The position numbers and the translations under genes were made by a program. Source: Neisseria sp. MVDL19-042950 (GTDB lineage Bacteria > Pseudomonadota > Gammaproteobacteria > Burkholderiales > Neisseriaceae). Taken from it: 64,000 nucleotides of DNA. The stretch lies in assembly GCF_030504625.1 (NCBI RefSeq), contig NZ_JAUKWH010000008.1:1-64000 (forward strand). Reading direction: 5' to 3'. Positions within the stretch are counted from its first letter, which is position 1, and each line of letters begins with the position of its first letter. Under the pieces are notes generated by a model. It had not been told where the DNA came from. It ran no database searches and was given only the letters and a program-made list of their open reading frames with translations. This document shows positions 20,597-29,398 of this stretch, piece by piece.

Positions 20597-22009
20597 ATGT
20601 TAAAAAAATCAGTTTGGTTGTGGTTGGCCGTCAGTTTTTCCGCTTTTGCCGAAGACAATACCGCGCAACGGCTATGGCAAAACACCCGTCAGGCCGTGCA
20701 AGGGCAGGAACGGAAAGTCCATGAAAACGAAACGCAGGCCGACACCGCTTTAGATCCTTCCGCTCAACCCGGCGAAGAAGATGTGGGCGAACGCCTGTTT
20801 ATCGCCGTCAACCACAGCAACTGGCCCGAAGTGCGCAAACTGCTGGCGGAATACCGGCGGCAATCCGAATACGATCCCGACATCGCCCTCTTCGCCCAAG
20901 CTGCTTTGGCCCGTGCGGACGGCAACTGGAACGCGGCCAAACGCGATTACGAAACACTGCTGAAACGCCAGCCCGATTTTCTGCGCGGCCGTCTTGATTT
21001 TGCGCGTTTGTTATACGAAGGCCGTCTGAATCGGGAAGCCACATCCGAATTCGTCAAACTTCAGCAAGAGCCGCTGCCCGAAGCGGTAAAAGAAAACATC
21101 GCCTCGTTCCAAGAAGCCCTGAAAGAGCGCGAAAGCTGGCAAGGTTCGGTTTCTATCGGTGCGATATGGAACGACAACATCAACGAAGGTTCCAACGGAT
21201 ATGTGTGCCGGCTAGAAATCGACGGCGAATGTTTTGACAGCGCTTCCGGCGAACCTTCCATAGAAGCCGGCGGCATGAAGTATGAAGCCGCCGCAGTCAG
21301 ACGCTGGCAAGTAACCGGCCACCACGGCGTATTCGTGCGCGGTTTAGGCTATGGGCGCGTTTACCGCAACCACACGCCCTACAACGAACATACCGCCAGC
21401 ATCAGCACCGGCTACCAATTTGAAAACGCCCGCCATACCTTGGCCGTAGCCCCGCTGTTCGAGTGGAACAGCAAAGGCAATAAAACCAACAATCGCGCCT
21501 ACGGCGTGCGCGGCGAGTGGAATATGGATCTCGACAATTGGTCGTGGAACACCGAAGCGGAATGGAAACATTTGGATTATGCCAACAAAGAAACCCTGCT
21601 CGACGGCTCGTTGGTTTCCGTATACAACACCCTTTCTTACATTCCGCGCGGCGACCTCATGGTTTACGTCGGCCTCGACTGGCAGCAGCGCAAAACGAAA
21701 GACGATACCGACTCCTACCGCCAAACCTCCGCCCGCGTAGGCATGGCAAAACTGTTTTCAGCCGGTTTCGATACCTCGTTAAACGCCACGTTCAGCCACA
21801 GAAGCCATAAAGCGGAAAATGCCATACTGGAAAAACGCCGCCGCGAAAACGAGCAGACTTATTTCTTAAACGTCGGCGCGGATCGTTGGAAAATAGCGGG
21901 CATGAAACCGGTATTGACGTTGAAACACCGCCGCATCAACAGCAATATCGATTGGCTGTATAACTCCAAACAGAACGAAGTAAGCATCTCTTTAACCAAA
22001 AACTTCTAA
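20597..22009 (+). CDS. Slam-type surface lipoprotein assembly modifier
   Basis: A 470-residue outer-membrane protein of the Slam (DUF560) family, which translocates specific proteins to or past the cell surface. A signal peptide (about residues 1-18, ending SAFA) precedes an N-terminal TPR-like helical region (about 60-190: RLFIAVNHSNWPEVRKLLAE, ALARADGNWNAAKRDYETLL), then an Arg/Tyr/Trp-rich 14-strand-type barrel starting near VSIGAIWNDNINEGSNG and ending LYNSKQNEVSISLTKNF with a terminal Phe. A DUS encodes EGRLN in the TPR region. The start at 20597 is chosen for the signal peptide. The gene upstream is its probable substrate. Confidence 0.9.
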   Translation: MLKKSVWLWLAVSFSAFAEDNTAQRLWQNTRQAVQGQERKVHENETQADTALDPSAQPGEEDVGERLFIAVNHSNWPEVRKLLAEYRRQSEYDPDIALFAQAALARADGNWNAAKRDYETLLKRQPDFLRGRLDFARLLYEGRLNREATSEFVKLQQEPLPEAVKENIASFQEALKERESWQGSVSIGAIWNDNINEGSNGYVCRLEIDGECFDSASGEPSIEAGGMKYEAAAVRRWQVTGHHGVFVRGLGYGRVYRNHTPYNEHTASISTGYQFENARHTLAVAPLFEWNSKGNKTNNRAYGVRGEWNMDLDNWSWNTEAEWKHLDYANKETLLDGSLVSVYNTLSYIPRGDLMVYVGLDWQQRKTKDDTDSYRQTSARVGMAKLFSAGFDTSLNATFSHRSHKAENAILEKRRRENEQTYFLNVGADRWKIAGMKPVLTLKHRRINSNIDWLYNSKQNEVSISLTKNF

Positions 22010-22028
22010 GCCTGCCCGATTTGTCGAA

Positions 22029-22062
22029 GAGGCCGTCTGAAAATATGATTCAGACGGCCTCT
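22029..22062. terminator. Inverted DUS pair between slam and rsxB
   Basis: GAGGCCGTCTGAA and TTCAGACGGCCTC around a short loop, between convergent genes. Confidence 0.8.
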
Positions 22063-22081
22063 TCACTCTGTCGCAACCCAT

Positions 22082-22924
22082 TTATTTGGCGGCTTTGGCT
22101 TCCTGAGCCGCTTTATATTCCCGCAGATACGCCAGTGCGGCGGTTTTTTCTTCTTCCGTGCCGTAACGCAAATCACGCTGGGCGCGGCGGAACGTAGCGC
22201 GTTCTTTCGCCTCTTCGAGCTGTTTGGCCTGATAAGCCTCGCGGTTGGCAGAAGTTGCCCGCTGGGTTTGCTGTGCCTGCGCCCGCGCCATCGCTTGCGC
22301 AATCAGGTCGGCGGGGTTAAACGCCGGCTTGGGCGAAGCAGGCTGTGCGGTTCGGCTTTGCAAACGTGCTTTGGTGGCGGCTTCGCGTTCGGCAAGCAAC
22401 GCGCGGCGTTCGTCGGCATCGCGCCGTTTGCGGATTTCATGCCACTCGTAACGCCGCAGTGCATGGGCAGATGCGGCGAAGCGGGGTTCGGCACACTGCT
22501 CCGAATCGTGCAGCAACGGCAGATAATCCACTTCGACCGGCTGCATATGGATGCAATCCACCGGACAAGGAGCCACACACAAACCGCAACCCGTGCATTC
22601 GTTGCGGATAACGGTGTGCATCTGTTTGGACGCACCCATAATCGCATCAACCGGGCAGGCGCGGATGCAGGCCGTGCAACCGATGCAGGCGGCTTCGTCT
22701 ATCCACGCCAATGCCTTTTCCTGAATATTGGTCGGAGCCAGCGGTGCCTTGCCCAACAGCCCCGCAATATCCAACATCACTTCCTCGCCCCCCGGCGCGC
22801 ACAGATTGACCGCCGCCTCACCCGCCGCCAAGGCTTCGGCATAAGGCAGACAGCCTTGATAGCCGCATTCGCGGCATTGGGTTTGAGGTAAAAGTTTATT
22901 GATTCTGTTAACGGCGATATTCAT
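22082..22924 (-). CDS. rsxB: RnfB/RsxB-type iron-sulfur protein
   Basis: A 280-residue ferredoxin-like protein. The N-terminal 4Fe-4S domain has Cys at about 17, 20, 25 and 42 ([11 protein letters not shown]), followed by two classic 4Fe-4S motifs ([15 protein letters not shown] at 80-94 and [15 protein letters not shown] at 110-124). The C-terminal third is an Ala/Arg/Lys/Glu-rich helical tail. Compared with RnfB it lacks the N-terminal membrane helix, and none of rnfACDGE is adjacent, so it may serve another electron-transfer partner. Neisseria commonly carries this stand-alone form. Confidence 0.88.
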   Translation of the reverse strand: MNIAVNRINKLLPQTQCRECGYQGCLPYAEALAAGEAAVNLCAPGGEEVMLDIAGLLGKAPLAPTNIQEKALAWIDEAACIGCTACIRACPVDAIMGASKQMHTVIRNECTGCGLCVAPCPVDCIHMQPVEVDYLPLLHDSEQCAEPRFAASAHALRRYEWHEIRKRRDADERRALLAEREAATKARLQSRTAQPASPKPAFNPADLIAQAMARAQAQQTQRATSANREAYQAKQLEEAKERATFRRAQRDLRYGTEEEKTAALAYLREYKAAQEAKAAK

Positions 22925-23303
22925 TGAAACGGCTTGGTATCGGAAAAGTGCTTATTTTAACAGATTGGTACCGGTTTTTATGAATACCCATCAATACGGC
23001 ACACTTAAGTAATAAGTTTCATTCCGAATATAAAACATTCCCTTTACTTAAACTCTGCTTTAAAAAAGAACCGGAACATCAAAATCCGGCAAAACAGTAT
23101 ATTTACTGTTCAACCCTTGCCGCTCCGGTTTTGTTTTTCCTTCTTTCCCATGCTTCTTGTTCATACAGACATTCGGGCATCAAACGCCTTTCCGTATCAA
23201 TATGAATGATTGTTTTTACAATACTGCACAAACCGCAAGGTTACTTTGGCCGCCGAGACCGAAGTACCCTTTTACATTCAATATTTATTTAATTTTTATA
23301 CCC
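22925..23303. other. Intergenic region rsxB-yfcC, no gene seen
   Basis: AT-rich, with partial repeats around ACCGGAACATC and CCGCTCCGGTTTTG near 23065-23140 that could form a weak terminator. A short plus-strand frame at 23157 runs into the transporter gene from the opposite strand and is probably spurious. Confidence 0.45.
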
Positions 23304-24824
23304 TTATGTGTAAAGATAAACCTGAATAAGCAACAACACCGAACCGATTATCAGGAGAGCGCCAATCATAGGTGAAACAAACTTCACCCATTTATTAAAC
23401 GGTATATGCAACATTTGTAACGTTACCAACACCAATCCCGTCGGAGCCAGAAAAAGCATCGCGTATTGCCCCCAGTTATAGGCCGACACCACAATATGTC
23501 TCGGGATGCCGACGGCATCTGCAAGCGGTGCCATAATCGGCATGGAAAGTACTGCCAAACCGGAAGAAGACGGCACAAACAAACCGAGGAAAATAAACAC
23601 AACCAATTGAGCCAAAATAAATATGCTGCTTGGCATTCCGGCAACAAGATCAGACAAATAAGCCAAAATAGTATCTGAAACCATACCTTCTTCCAGCACC
23701 AAGTTTACCCCTCTGGCCAAGCCGATAATTAACGATACCGCAACAAGTTCCGATGCCCCTTTGGTAAAGGCGTTAACGATTTCATCTTCGGACAGCTTGG
23801 AAATAAACATAATAATAATGGCAAGGGTTAAAAATGATGCGGCCATTTCAGGGAACCACCAGCCTCCGGCCATCACCCCCCAAATCATTATTGGAAAAGC
23901 AATGCAGAAAATACTGAGGATAATTTTTCTTCTGGTACTGAATTCAAGATTTTGGTTTGCCTCATCGTGCTTAATATAACTTTGGACAAATTCTTCTCTT
24001 TCCGTATAAGTATAAGAAAAGGTCGGATCTGCCTTGAGTTTTTTACAGTACCAGTAAAGATAGGAAATTACGCACGCCGTACCTAAAACCAATCCGACGG
24101 CTCTGAATCCGATTCCTTCTGTAAACTGAATACCTGCCGCATTGGAGGCAATGACCACTGAAAACGGATTAACGGTAGAAAATGCCGTTCCCATAGAGGA
24201 AGCTAAGAAAATCGCACCGACACAAACAATGGCGTCATAGCCCAACGTTAAAAAAACTGGTACAAGAATCGGATAAAAAGCAACCGCTTCCTCTTCGATG
24301 CCGCAAGTAGTTCCACCAATGGCCATCAAAACGCACACACTGAAAACGATAAAAAATTCATTGCCTTTAGTTCGTTTGGCAAGGGCGGAAAGTCCCGCAT
24401 TGAATGCTCCGGTTCTGTTTATCACACCGATCATGCCGCCAAGTACAAAAATAAACACCATCACATCCGCCGCTTCAATGGTGCCGTGAACCATACTGAT
24501 TGCTATGTCTTGCAAACCTTTCGGATTTTGTTCAACCCTTTGGTAAGAGTTCGGAATCGCAACCGGCTTCCGGATGGTGCCTTCCGTAAAGTTTTTAAGG
24601 TCGATCTTGATATTCAGACTGTCTAACGATTCTTTGGTCGCCGGAAGATGCCGGTCTGCTTGTTGATAGGTTTTAACGACAAAATTATTATTACCCGAAT
24701 CATAAGTCAATTTAGAATAAGAGCCCGCCGGTATGATCCAAGTGAGCCCGACGGCAATAATCAATATGAAGAACAAAATAGAAAATGCTGTGGGGAATTT
24801 AAATCTTTTTCTCATGCTCATCAT
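23304..24824 (-). CDS. YfcC-family membrane transporter
   Basis: A 506-residue inner-membrane protein with about twelve helices, related to YfcC (DcuC/ArsB superfamily), whose members are annotated as C4-dicarboxylate or basic amino-acid carriers. Visible family features are TWIIPAGSYSK at the N-terminus, GGTTCGIEEEAVAFYPILVP in the middle and FLGLFVPSSSGLAVLSMPIM near 420. The start is 24824 or 24821; an AGGAG sits a few bases upstream of both. The gene is visibly more AT-rich than its neighbours, suggesting acquisition from another lineage. Substrate unknown. Confidence 0.88.
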   Translation of the reverse strand: MMSMRKRFKFPTAFSILFFILIIAVGLTWIIPAGSYSKLTYDSGNNNFVVKTYQQADRHLPATKESLDSLNIKIDLKNFTEGTIRKPVAIPNSYQRVEQNPKGLQDIAISMVHGTIEAADVMVFIFVLGGMIGVINRTGAFNAGLSALAKRTKGNEFFIVFSVCVLMAIGGTTCGIEEEAVAFYPILVPVFLTLGYDAIVCVGAIFLASSMGTAFSTVNPFSVVIASNAAGIQFTEGIGFRAVGLVLGTACVISYLYWYCKKLKADPTFSYTYTEREEFVQSYIKHDEANQNLEFSTRRKIILSIFCIAFPIMIWGVMAGGWWFPEMAASFLTLAIIIMFISKLSEDEIVNAFTKGASELVAVSLIIGLARGVNLVLEEGMVSDTILAYLSDLVAGMPSSIFILAQLVVFIFLGLFVPSSSGLAVLSMPIMAPLADAVGIPRHIVVSAYNWGQYAMLFLAPTGLVLVTLQMLHIPFNKWVKFVSPMIGALLIIGSVLLLIQVYLYT

Positions 24825-25371
24825 AAACTCCTTTCATACGGCAAAATTTAAATAAATATGGCCGGACATCGAAGCCTTCTTCCAATGCAAAGATATGCTT
24901 GTTTAAATGCATCCCTTATTCCTCTGAAGAAATAATGATTCAATATCGGATACTCTTTACTCTTTCCATCATTCCTGTACCCGCCTTGCTGTTGACGGTA
25001 GCGGCAATACCGGATGACGCACCATGAACAGTATCTTTGCCCGTATGTCCAACAAAATTCGTTACGCCCTTAGGCTCCGTAGAACCCCGGCCAAACGCCA
25101 TCCTGCCGATAACATCAAGATGCCCTTTCACAATCGCTTTTTTTATTTAGTCTGCCCCGATTTATATAAAGTTGCCGAACATCAGCAGTAATAACGAGAA
25201 AATCCACATCATTTTTTTTACGTTGCTTTTACTCGAACCGGTTTTTTTACCGTTTTGCAGGCCGTCTGAATAAAATCTTTCAGACGGCCTGCAAAACAAT
25301 TCCAACCCGTAGATTTAAAAGCCTGTTGGTTATATTATCTCCATATACCGCCCAACGAAGGAGGCAGAATA
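24825..25371. other. AT-rich region between yfcC and gabD
   Basis: Contains a short minus-strand open frame (24940-25131), a minute signal-like frame further upstream (MMWIFSLLLLMFGNFI, near 25180-25230) and a long inverted DUS pair at 25253-25296. The DUS pair lies upstream of gabD rather than downstream of a gene. No other gene is supported. Confidence 0.45.
24940..25131 (-). CDS. Short unrecognised frame, possible gene remnant
   Basis: A 63-residue frame ending IAATVNSKAGTGMMERVKSI; translation stays open a little upstream of its ATG (KKAIVKGHLDVIG). There is no clear ribosome-binding site and I recognise no family. Its Gly/Ser/Thr-rich content is more protein-like than the usual shadow frames, so it may be the 3' end of a decayed gene that came with the AT-rich transporter. 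Low confidence. Confidence 0.25.
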   Translation of the reverse strand: MKGHLDVIGRMAFGRGSTEPKGVTNFVGHTGKDTVHGASSGIAATVNSKAGTGMMERVKSIRY

Positions 25372-26805
25372 ATGAAAACCATTGAGCAATTATTACAACA
25401 TCCCGATGTCGTCTTTTCACCCACGGCAAACGGTATCGCCGTACACAACCCTGCCACCGGCGACACGTTGGCCTATGTCAAAACCACCTCGCCAAACCGT
25501 CTGAACGAATTGATCGAACGCGCCGCCTCAGCCCAAAAACAATGGGCGGCCCGAACCGCTCTGGAGCGTGCCGATATTTTGTGGCGTTGGTACGCCTTGA
25601 TGAAAGACAACAAAGAAAACCTCGCCCGTCTAATGACGATGGAACAAGGCAAACCGCTTGCCGAATCTCGCGGCGAAATCGATTACGCCGCCTCGTTTAT
25701 CCGCTGGTTCGCCGAAGAAGCCCGCCGCATAGACGGCGATATCCTCACCCATGTGAAACACACGCAAAAACTGCTAGTGGTTAAACAGCCCATCGGCGTT
25801 ACCGCCGCCATCACGCCGTGGAACTTCCCCGCCGCCATGATTACCCGCAAAGCCGCACCTGCGCTGGCCGTCGGCTGTGCCATGTTGGTAAAACCTGCCA
25901 GCCAAACGCCTTTAAGCGCCTACGCCCAAGCCGTGCTGGCTTATCAAGCGGGCATTCCGAAAGATTTGTTTGTGATCGTGAGCGGCAAGGCGGCCGAAAT
26001 CAGCGATACTTTCGCGCAAAACCCGCTTATCCGTAAAATCAGCTTTACCGGCTCCACCGAAGTGGGCATCCAAATTTTCCGCAACAGCGCGGAGCACATC
26101 AAAAAACTGAGTTTGGAGCTGGGCGGCAACGCACCGTTTATCGTGTTTGATGATGCCGACTTGGAAAAAGCCGTAGAAGGCGCGTTAGCCAGCAAATTCC
26201 GCAACAGCGGCCAAACCTGCGTGTGTACCAACCGCCTGTACGTACAGGCGGGCGTATATGAAGAATTCTGCCGCCGCATTTCCGGCAAAGCGGCCGCACT
26301 CAAGCTGGGCAACGGTTTGCACGAAGGCGTGCGGCAAGGCCCGCTGATTGACGAAAAAGCCGTCCGCAAAGTGGAAGAACATATCGAAGACGCTTTGTCC
26401 AAAGGTGCAAGCTGTCTTACCGGCGGCAAGCGCAGCAGCTTGGGACGGACGTTTTTCGAGCCGACCGTATTGCGCGACGTTACCGCCGACATGCTGGTGG
26501 CGCACGAAGAAACTTTCGGCCCGTTATGCCCGATTTTCAAATTCGACACCGAAGAAGAAGCCCTCCGGCAAGCCAACGATACCGGCTTCGGCTTGGCCGG
26601 CTATCTGTTCACCAGCGACACCGCCCGCCAATGGCGCGTGGCCGAAGCGCTGGAATACGGCATGGTCGGCATCAATACGGGCATCATCAGCAACGAAGTC
26701 GCCCCGTTCGGCGGCGTGAAAATGAGCGGACTCGGACGAGAAGGCAGCAAATACGGTGTCGACGAATATCTCGAAATGAAATACATGTGTCTCGATTTGA
26801 GTTAA
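25372..26805 (+). CDS. gabD: NAD(P)-dependent succinate-semialdehyde dehydrogenase
   Basis: Aldehyde dehydrogenase oxidising succinate semialdehyde to succinate. The 477 residues carry AAITPWNFPAAMITRK near 143-158, the general base in LELGGNAPFIVFDDAD (Glu 249) and the nucleophile in NSGQTCVC (Cys 283). The SSADH-type end GGVKMSGLGREGSKYGVDEYLE fits GabD rather than other aldehyde dehydrogenases. AAGGAGG precedes the start. There is no GABA transaminase neighbour, so it may act on semialdehyde from another source. It ends at a DUS pair. Confidence 0.92.
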   Translation: MKTIEQLLQHPDVVFSPTANGIAVHNPATGDTLAYVKTTSPNRLNELIERAASAQKQWAARTALERADILWRWYALMKDNKENLARLMTMEQGKPLAESRGEIDYAASFIRWFAEEARRIDGDILTHVKHTQKLLVVKQPIGVTAAITPWNFPAAMITRKAAPALAVGCAMLVKPASQTPLSAYAQAVLAYQAGIPKDLFVIVSGKAAEISDTFAQNPLIRKISFTGSTEVGIQIFRNSAEHIKKLSLELGGNAPFIVFDDADLEKAVEGALASKFRNSGQTCVCTNRLYVQAGVYEEFCRRISGKAAALKLGNGLHEGVRQGPLIDEKAVRKVEEHIEDALSKGASCLTGGKRSSLGRTFFEPTVLRDVTADMLVAHEETFGPLCPIFKFDTEEEALRQANDTGFGLAGYLFTSDTARQWRVAEALEYGMVGINTGIISNEVAPFGGVKMSGLGREGSKYGVDEYLEMKYMCLDLS

Positions 26806-26820
26806 GCCCGCACACTGCCG

Positions 26821-26853
26821 GAGGCCGTCTGAAAACATTGTTCAGACGGCCTC
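26821..26853 (+). terminator. Inverted DUS pair after gabD
   Basis: GAGGCCGTCTGAA and its complement around ACATTG, 15 bases past the stop. Confidence 0.75.
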
Positions 26854-26885
26854 GTATCCTCCCTACAATCATCAAACCACCTACC

Positions 26886-27359
26886 ATGCCGTCTTCACAA
26901 AACTGCCCCTGCCAATCCGGCAAACCCTACGCCGACTGCTGCGCCCCCTTTCACGAAGGAACGCAGCTCCCGCCCACGGCCGAAGCCCTGATGCGTTCGC
27001 GTTATTGCGCTTATGTGCTGCACGATATCGATTACATTGTCGCCACCACCGTGCCCGAACAGCAGCCGCTGCTGGATAAGGCCGCCATGTCGGAATGGAG
27101 CCGTAACACGCAATGGCTGGGTTTGGAGGTGCTGAGGCATATTCCGAATATCGGCAAACACCACGCCCAAGTGGAATTCAAAGCCTATTTTGAAGAAAAC
27201 GGCGGCAGGCAAAGCCATCACGAACTTTCCGCTTTTGTGAAGCCGCACCGACGCTGGTATTTCATCGACCCCACCGTGCCGCTTCCTACCATGAAACAGC
27301 CGTGCATTTGCGGTTCGGGTAAAAAATTCAAACAGTGCTGCGGCCGCTTTTTCAAATAG
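26886..27359 (+). CDS. YchJ-family protein with two SEC-C motifs
   Basis: A 157-residue cytosolic protein. It begins with a SEC-C zinc motif (CPCQSGKPYADCCAPFH), has the YchJ core (EALMRSRYCAYVLHDIDYI; WLGLEVLRH) and ends with a second SEC-C motif (CICGSGKKFKQCC). SEC-C motifs bind zinc and in SecA contact SecB and ribosomes; YchJ itself has no proven function. Start at 26886 is the first ATG after the DUS-pair terminator. It is monocistronic. Confidence 0.9.
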   Translation: MPSSQNCPCQSGKPYADCCAPFHEGTQLPPTAEALMRSRYCAYVLHDIDYIVATTVPEQQPLLDKAAMSEWSRNTQWLGLEVLRHIPNIGKHHAQVEFKAYFEENGGRQSHHELSAFVKPHRRWYFIDPTVPLPTMKQPCICGSGKKFKQCCGRFFK

Positions 27360-27469
27360 CCCTGCCGCCGCCGAGCCGTTCGGCGCGAAAATCTTTCTTG
27401 CAAAAAAATCAGGCCGTCTGAAACTTTATTGTTCAGACGGCCTCTTTATCAAAATGCCGTTTTACAGGC

Positions 27470-27578
27470 AAAAAAAAACCATCCATACCAAGGGAGAAGT
27501 ATGAATGGTCAATTACATTGCGGGAAAACGTCTTACTGTTTCAACTGCTTCAAGGGAGAAAAGCAATCTCTGTCAGTG
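27470..27578 (-). ncRNA. Candidate Hfq-type sRNA with two anti-Shine-Dalgarno loops
   Basis: Minus-strand RNA of about 110 nt. The 3' end is a terminator: ACCATTCATAC and GTATGGATGGT form an 11-bp stem (plus-strand 27478-27509) followed by nine Ts. Its loop reads TTCTCCCTTG. A second hairpin near 27545-27566 (ATTGCTTT/GAAGCAGT with G-U pairs) presents the same loop, TCTCCCTT. UCUCCC is complementary to Shine-Dalgarno sequences. Two such loops plus a U-rich end match the meningococcal sibling sRNAs NmsRA/NmsRB (RcoF1/RcoF2), which repress TCA- and methylcitrate-cycle genes. A -10 candidate TAGAAT lies at 27585-27590; the -35 is unclear. The 5' end is inferred. Confidence 0.65.
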
Positions 27579-27671
27579 ATGAACATTCTAGCTGAGTTAG
27601 CATTAAATTGCGTTAAGCTGTGCAAGATTTCCTCTCTTTTCACATGCATTTGTAATGAGACCTTCTAAAAA

Positions 27672-28460
27672 CTACTGGTTTTCCCGTATCCATTTCAACC
27701 AGCGGGCAAAAAGCCCCTGATGCAATCCGGCAATAACCGAACGCTTGAACACATGTTCGCCGCTCCAAAAATCATCACCCTCCAAAGTGGCGATACAACC
27801 GCCCGCCTCTTCCAAGATCAGTGCGCCGGCGGCGTAATCCCACAACTTCTGCCCGCCGTGCACATAAATATCGTAGCGGCCCGCAGCCAGATAACACCAG
27901 TCGAGCGTGCTGCTGCCCATGCTGCGGAGGCTGCCGAACGGAGCCAGCGTATTCATGCGGCTGGACAGTTTGCCGGAACGCAAATATTTGATTTCCACAC
28001 CGGCAATCGCTTCATGAAGCTGTTTTTCCACATTGCGGGCGGGCAGCGGGCGGCCGTTGAGAAACGCGCCTTTGCCCCGTTCGGCATAAAAACATTCGTC
28101 GCTCACGGGGTTGTAAATCACGCCCATTTGCGAGCGGCCGTTTTTCACATAGGCGCAGGAAAGGGCGAAATGCGGCAGGCCGTTGATGAAATTATTGGTG
28201 CCGTCGATCGGATCGACCACCCAAAGCCCGTGCCTGCCATGCCGCCACAATTCCATCTGTCGCTGCAAAGTCATTTCTTCGCCCAGCATCGGGCAGTCGA
28301 TAATATCGGGCAGTCTCACCGCAAATGCCGCCTGCGCCGCCAAATCAGCCTCGGTAAGCAGCGAACCGTCCGGCTTCCGGCTGACGGCGACATCAAGAAA
28401 ACGCGGCATCACTTCGCTGCGCGCCACTTCGCGTACCAGCACATGCAATTTGTCTAACAC
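27672..28460 (-). CDS. Inositol monophosphatase family protein (SuhB-like)
   Basis: A 262-residue magnesium-dependent phosphatase fold. The metal and catalytic motifs are present: GEEMT (about 60-64), the DPIDGTNNF motif at 83-91 and a C-terminal WDYAAGALILEEAGG near 217. The start is GTG at 28460, supported by AAGGA six bases upstream. Relatives include SuhB (inositol-1-phosphatase and rRNA-transcription factor) and CysQ; the sequence alone does not separate substrates. The candidate sRNA lies about 95 bases downstream on the same strand, so it might be processed from this mRNA. Confidence 0.9.
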   Translation of the reverse strand: MLDKLHVLVREVARSEVMPRFLDVAVSRKPDGSLLTEADLAAQAAFAVRLPDIIDCPMLGEEMTLQRQMELWRHGRHGLWVVDPIDGTNNFINGLPHFALSCAYVKNGRSQMGVIYNPVSDECFYAERGKGAFLNGRPLPARNVEKQLHEAIAGVEIKYLRSGKLSSRMNTLAPFGSLRSMGSSTLDWCYLAAGRYDIYVHGGQKLWDYAAGALILEEAGGCIATLEGDDFWSGEHVFKRSVIAGLHQGLFARWLKWIRENQ

Positions 28461-28606
28461 GGTTTTTCCTTAATCGTTATTATTGGTTTGCCCGACCGTT
28501 AAAGCGGAGGACGGCGGCAACGGTTTGCCATCGGGCCGCCGGCACTTGCCATTTCACGCCGAAAAAGCCAATATTAGCTTTTTTCCGCCAACGACCACAA
28601 CCGAAC

Positions 28607-29332
28607 ATGCCCCGTTTTTACGTTTCCGCCGAACTACACTCCGAACAAACGCTTCAACTGCCCGATAACGTCGTGCGCCACCTGCATGTTTTGCGCGTGA
28701 GGCCGCACGAAGAAATCGTTTTATTCAACGGTAACGGCAAGGCTTATCCCGCCCGCCTGTCCCTTCTGGAAAAACGCCGCGCCGAAGCGGAAATTTTACG
28801 CGAAGAGCCGACCGGCAACGAATCGCCGCTGCGGATTACGCTGATACAGGCAGTGTCGGGGGGCGAACGCATGGATTTCACCCTGCAAAAAAGCGTCGAG
28901 CTCGGCGTGGCCGAAATCCGCCCCGTTTTGAGCGAGCGCTGCGTGGTGCGCTTAGACGGCGAGCGGGCCGACAAACGGGTGGCGCGCTGGCAGGAAATCG
29001 TGATTGCCGCCTGCGAACAAAGCGGGCGCAACATCGTGCCGCAGGTGTTGCCGCTGACTTCATACAAAGAAGCCCTGAACCGCCTGCCCGAAGCCGATGC
29101 CCGCCTGCTGATGAGCCTGAACAACGCCCGCAGCTTGAACGCCGTTGCCTCTGCTCCGCAACGCATCACGTTTATGGTCGGCCCCGAAGGAGGGTGGACG
29201 GCGGCGGAAGAGCAAACGGCTTTTAATGCGGGGTTCCAATCGGTTACGTTGGGTCCGCGCGTATTGCGCACGGAAACGGCTTCACTGGCCGCCATTGCCG
29301 CCATGCAGACTTTATGGGGCGATTTTGTTTGA
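28607..29332 (+). CDS. rsmE: 16S rRNA (uracil-1498-N3)-methyltransferase
   Basis: SPOUT-class methyltransferase modifying U1498 of 16S rRNA. The 241 residues have an N-terminal PUA-like domain (MPRFYVSAELHSEQTLQLPD; VLRVRPHEEIVLFNG) and the C-terminal knotted SPOUT fold with MVGPEGGWTAAE near 185 and LGPRVLRTETA near 213, the SAM-binding motifs. Length and motifs match RsmE. It stands alone and is convergent with the copper ATPase gene. Confidence 0.96.
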   Translation: MPRFYVSAELHSEQTLQLPDNVVRHLHVLRVRPHEEIVLFNGNGKAYPARLSLLEKRRAEAEILREEPTGNESPLRITLIQAVSGGERMDFTLQKSVELGVAEIRPVLSERCVVRLDGERADKRVARWQEIVIAACEQSGRNIVPQVLPLTSYKEALNRLPEADARLLMSLNNARSLNAVASAPQRITFMVGPEGGWTAAEEQTAFNAGFQSVTLGPRVLRTETASLAAIAAMQTLWGDFV

Positions 29333-29346
29333 AGCCCCAGCCGCAT

Positions 29347-29389
29347 CGTCTGAAAAAGTTTATTCTATAAAACAAAACTTTTCAGACGG
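29347..29389. terminator. Bidirectional terminator between rsmE and the copper ATPase gene
   Basis: CGTCTGAAAAAGTTT pairs with AAAACTTTTCAGACG across a short A/T loop. The right arm is a full DUS; the left arm is a degenerate one (CATCGTCTGAA). Confidence 0.75.
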
Positions 29390-29398
29390 CCTTTTCCA

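Noticed and set aside
23157-23375. 72-residue plus-strand frame running into yfcC
   Set aside because: Overlaps the well-supported transporter end on the other strand and shows no protein-like pattern.
27429-27668. 79-residue plus-strand frame over the sRNA locus
   Set aside because: It is antisense to the two hairpins and begins inside a DUS; the RNA structure explains the region better.
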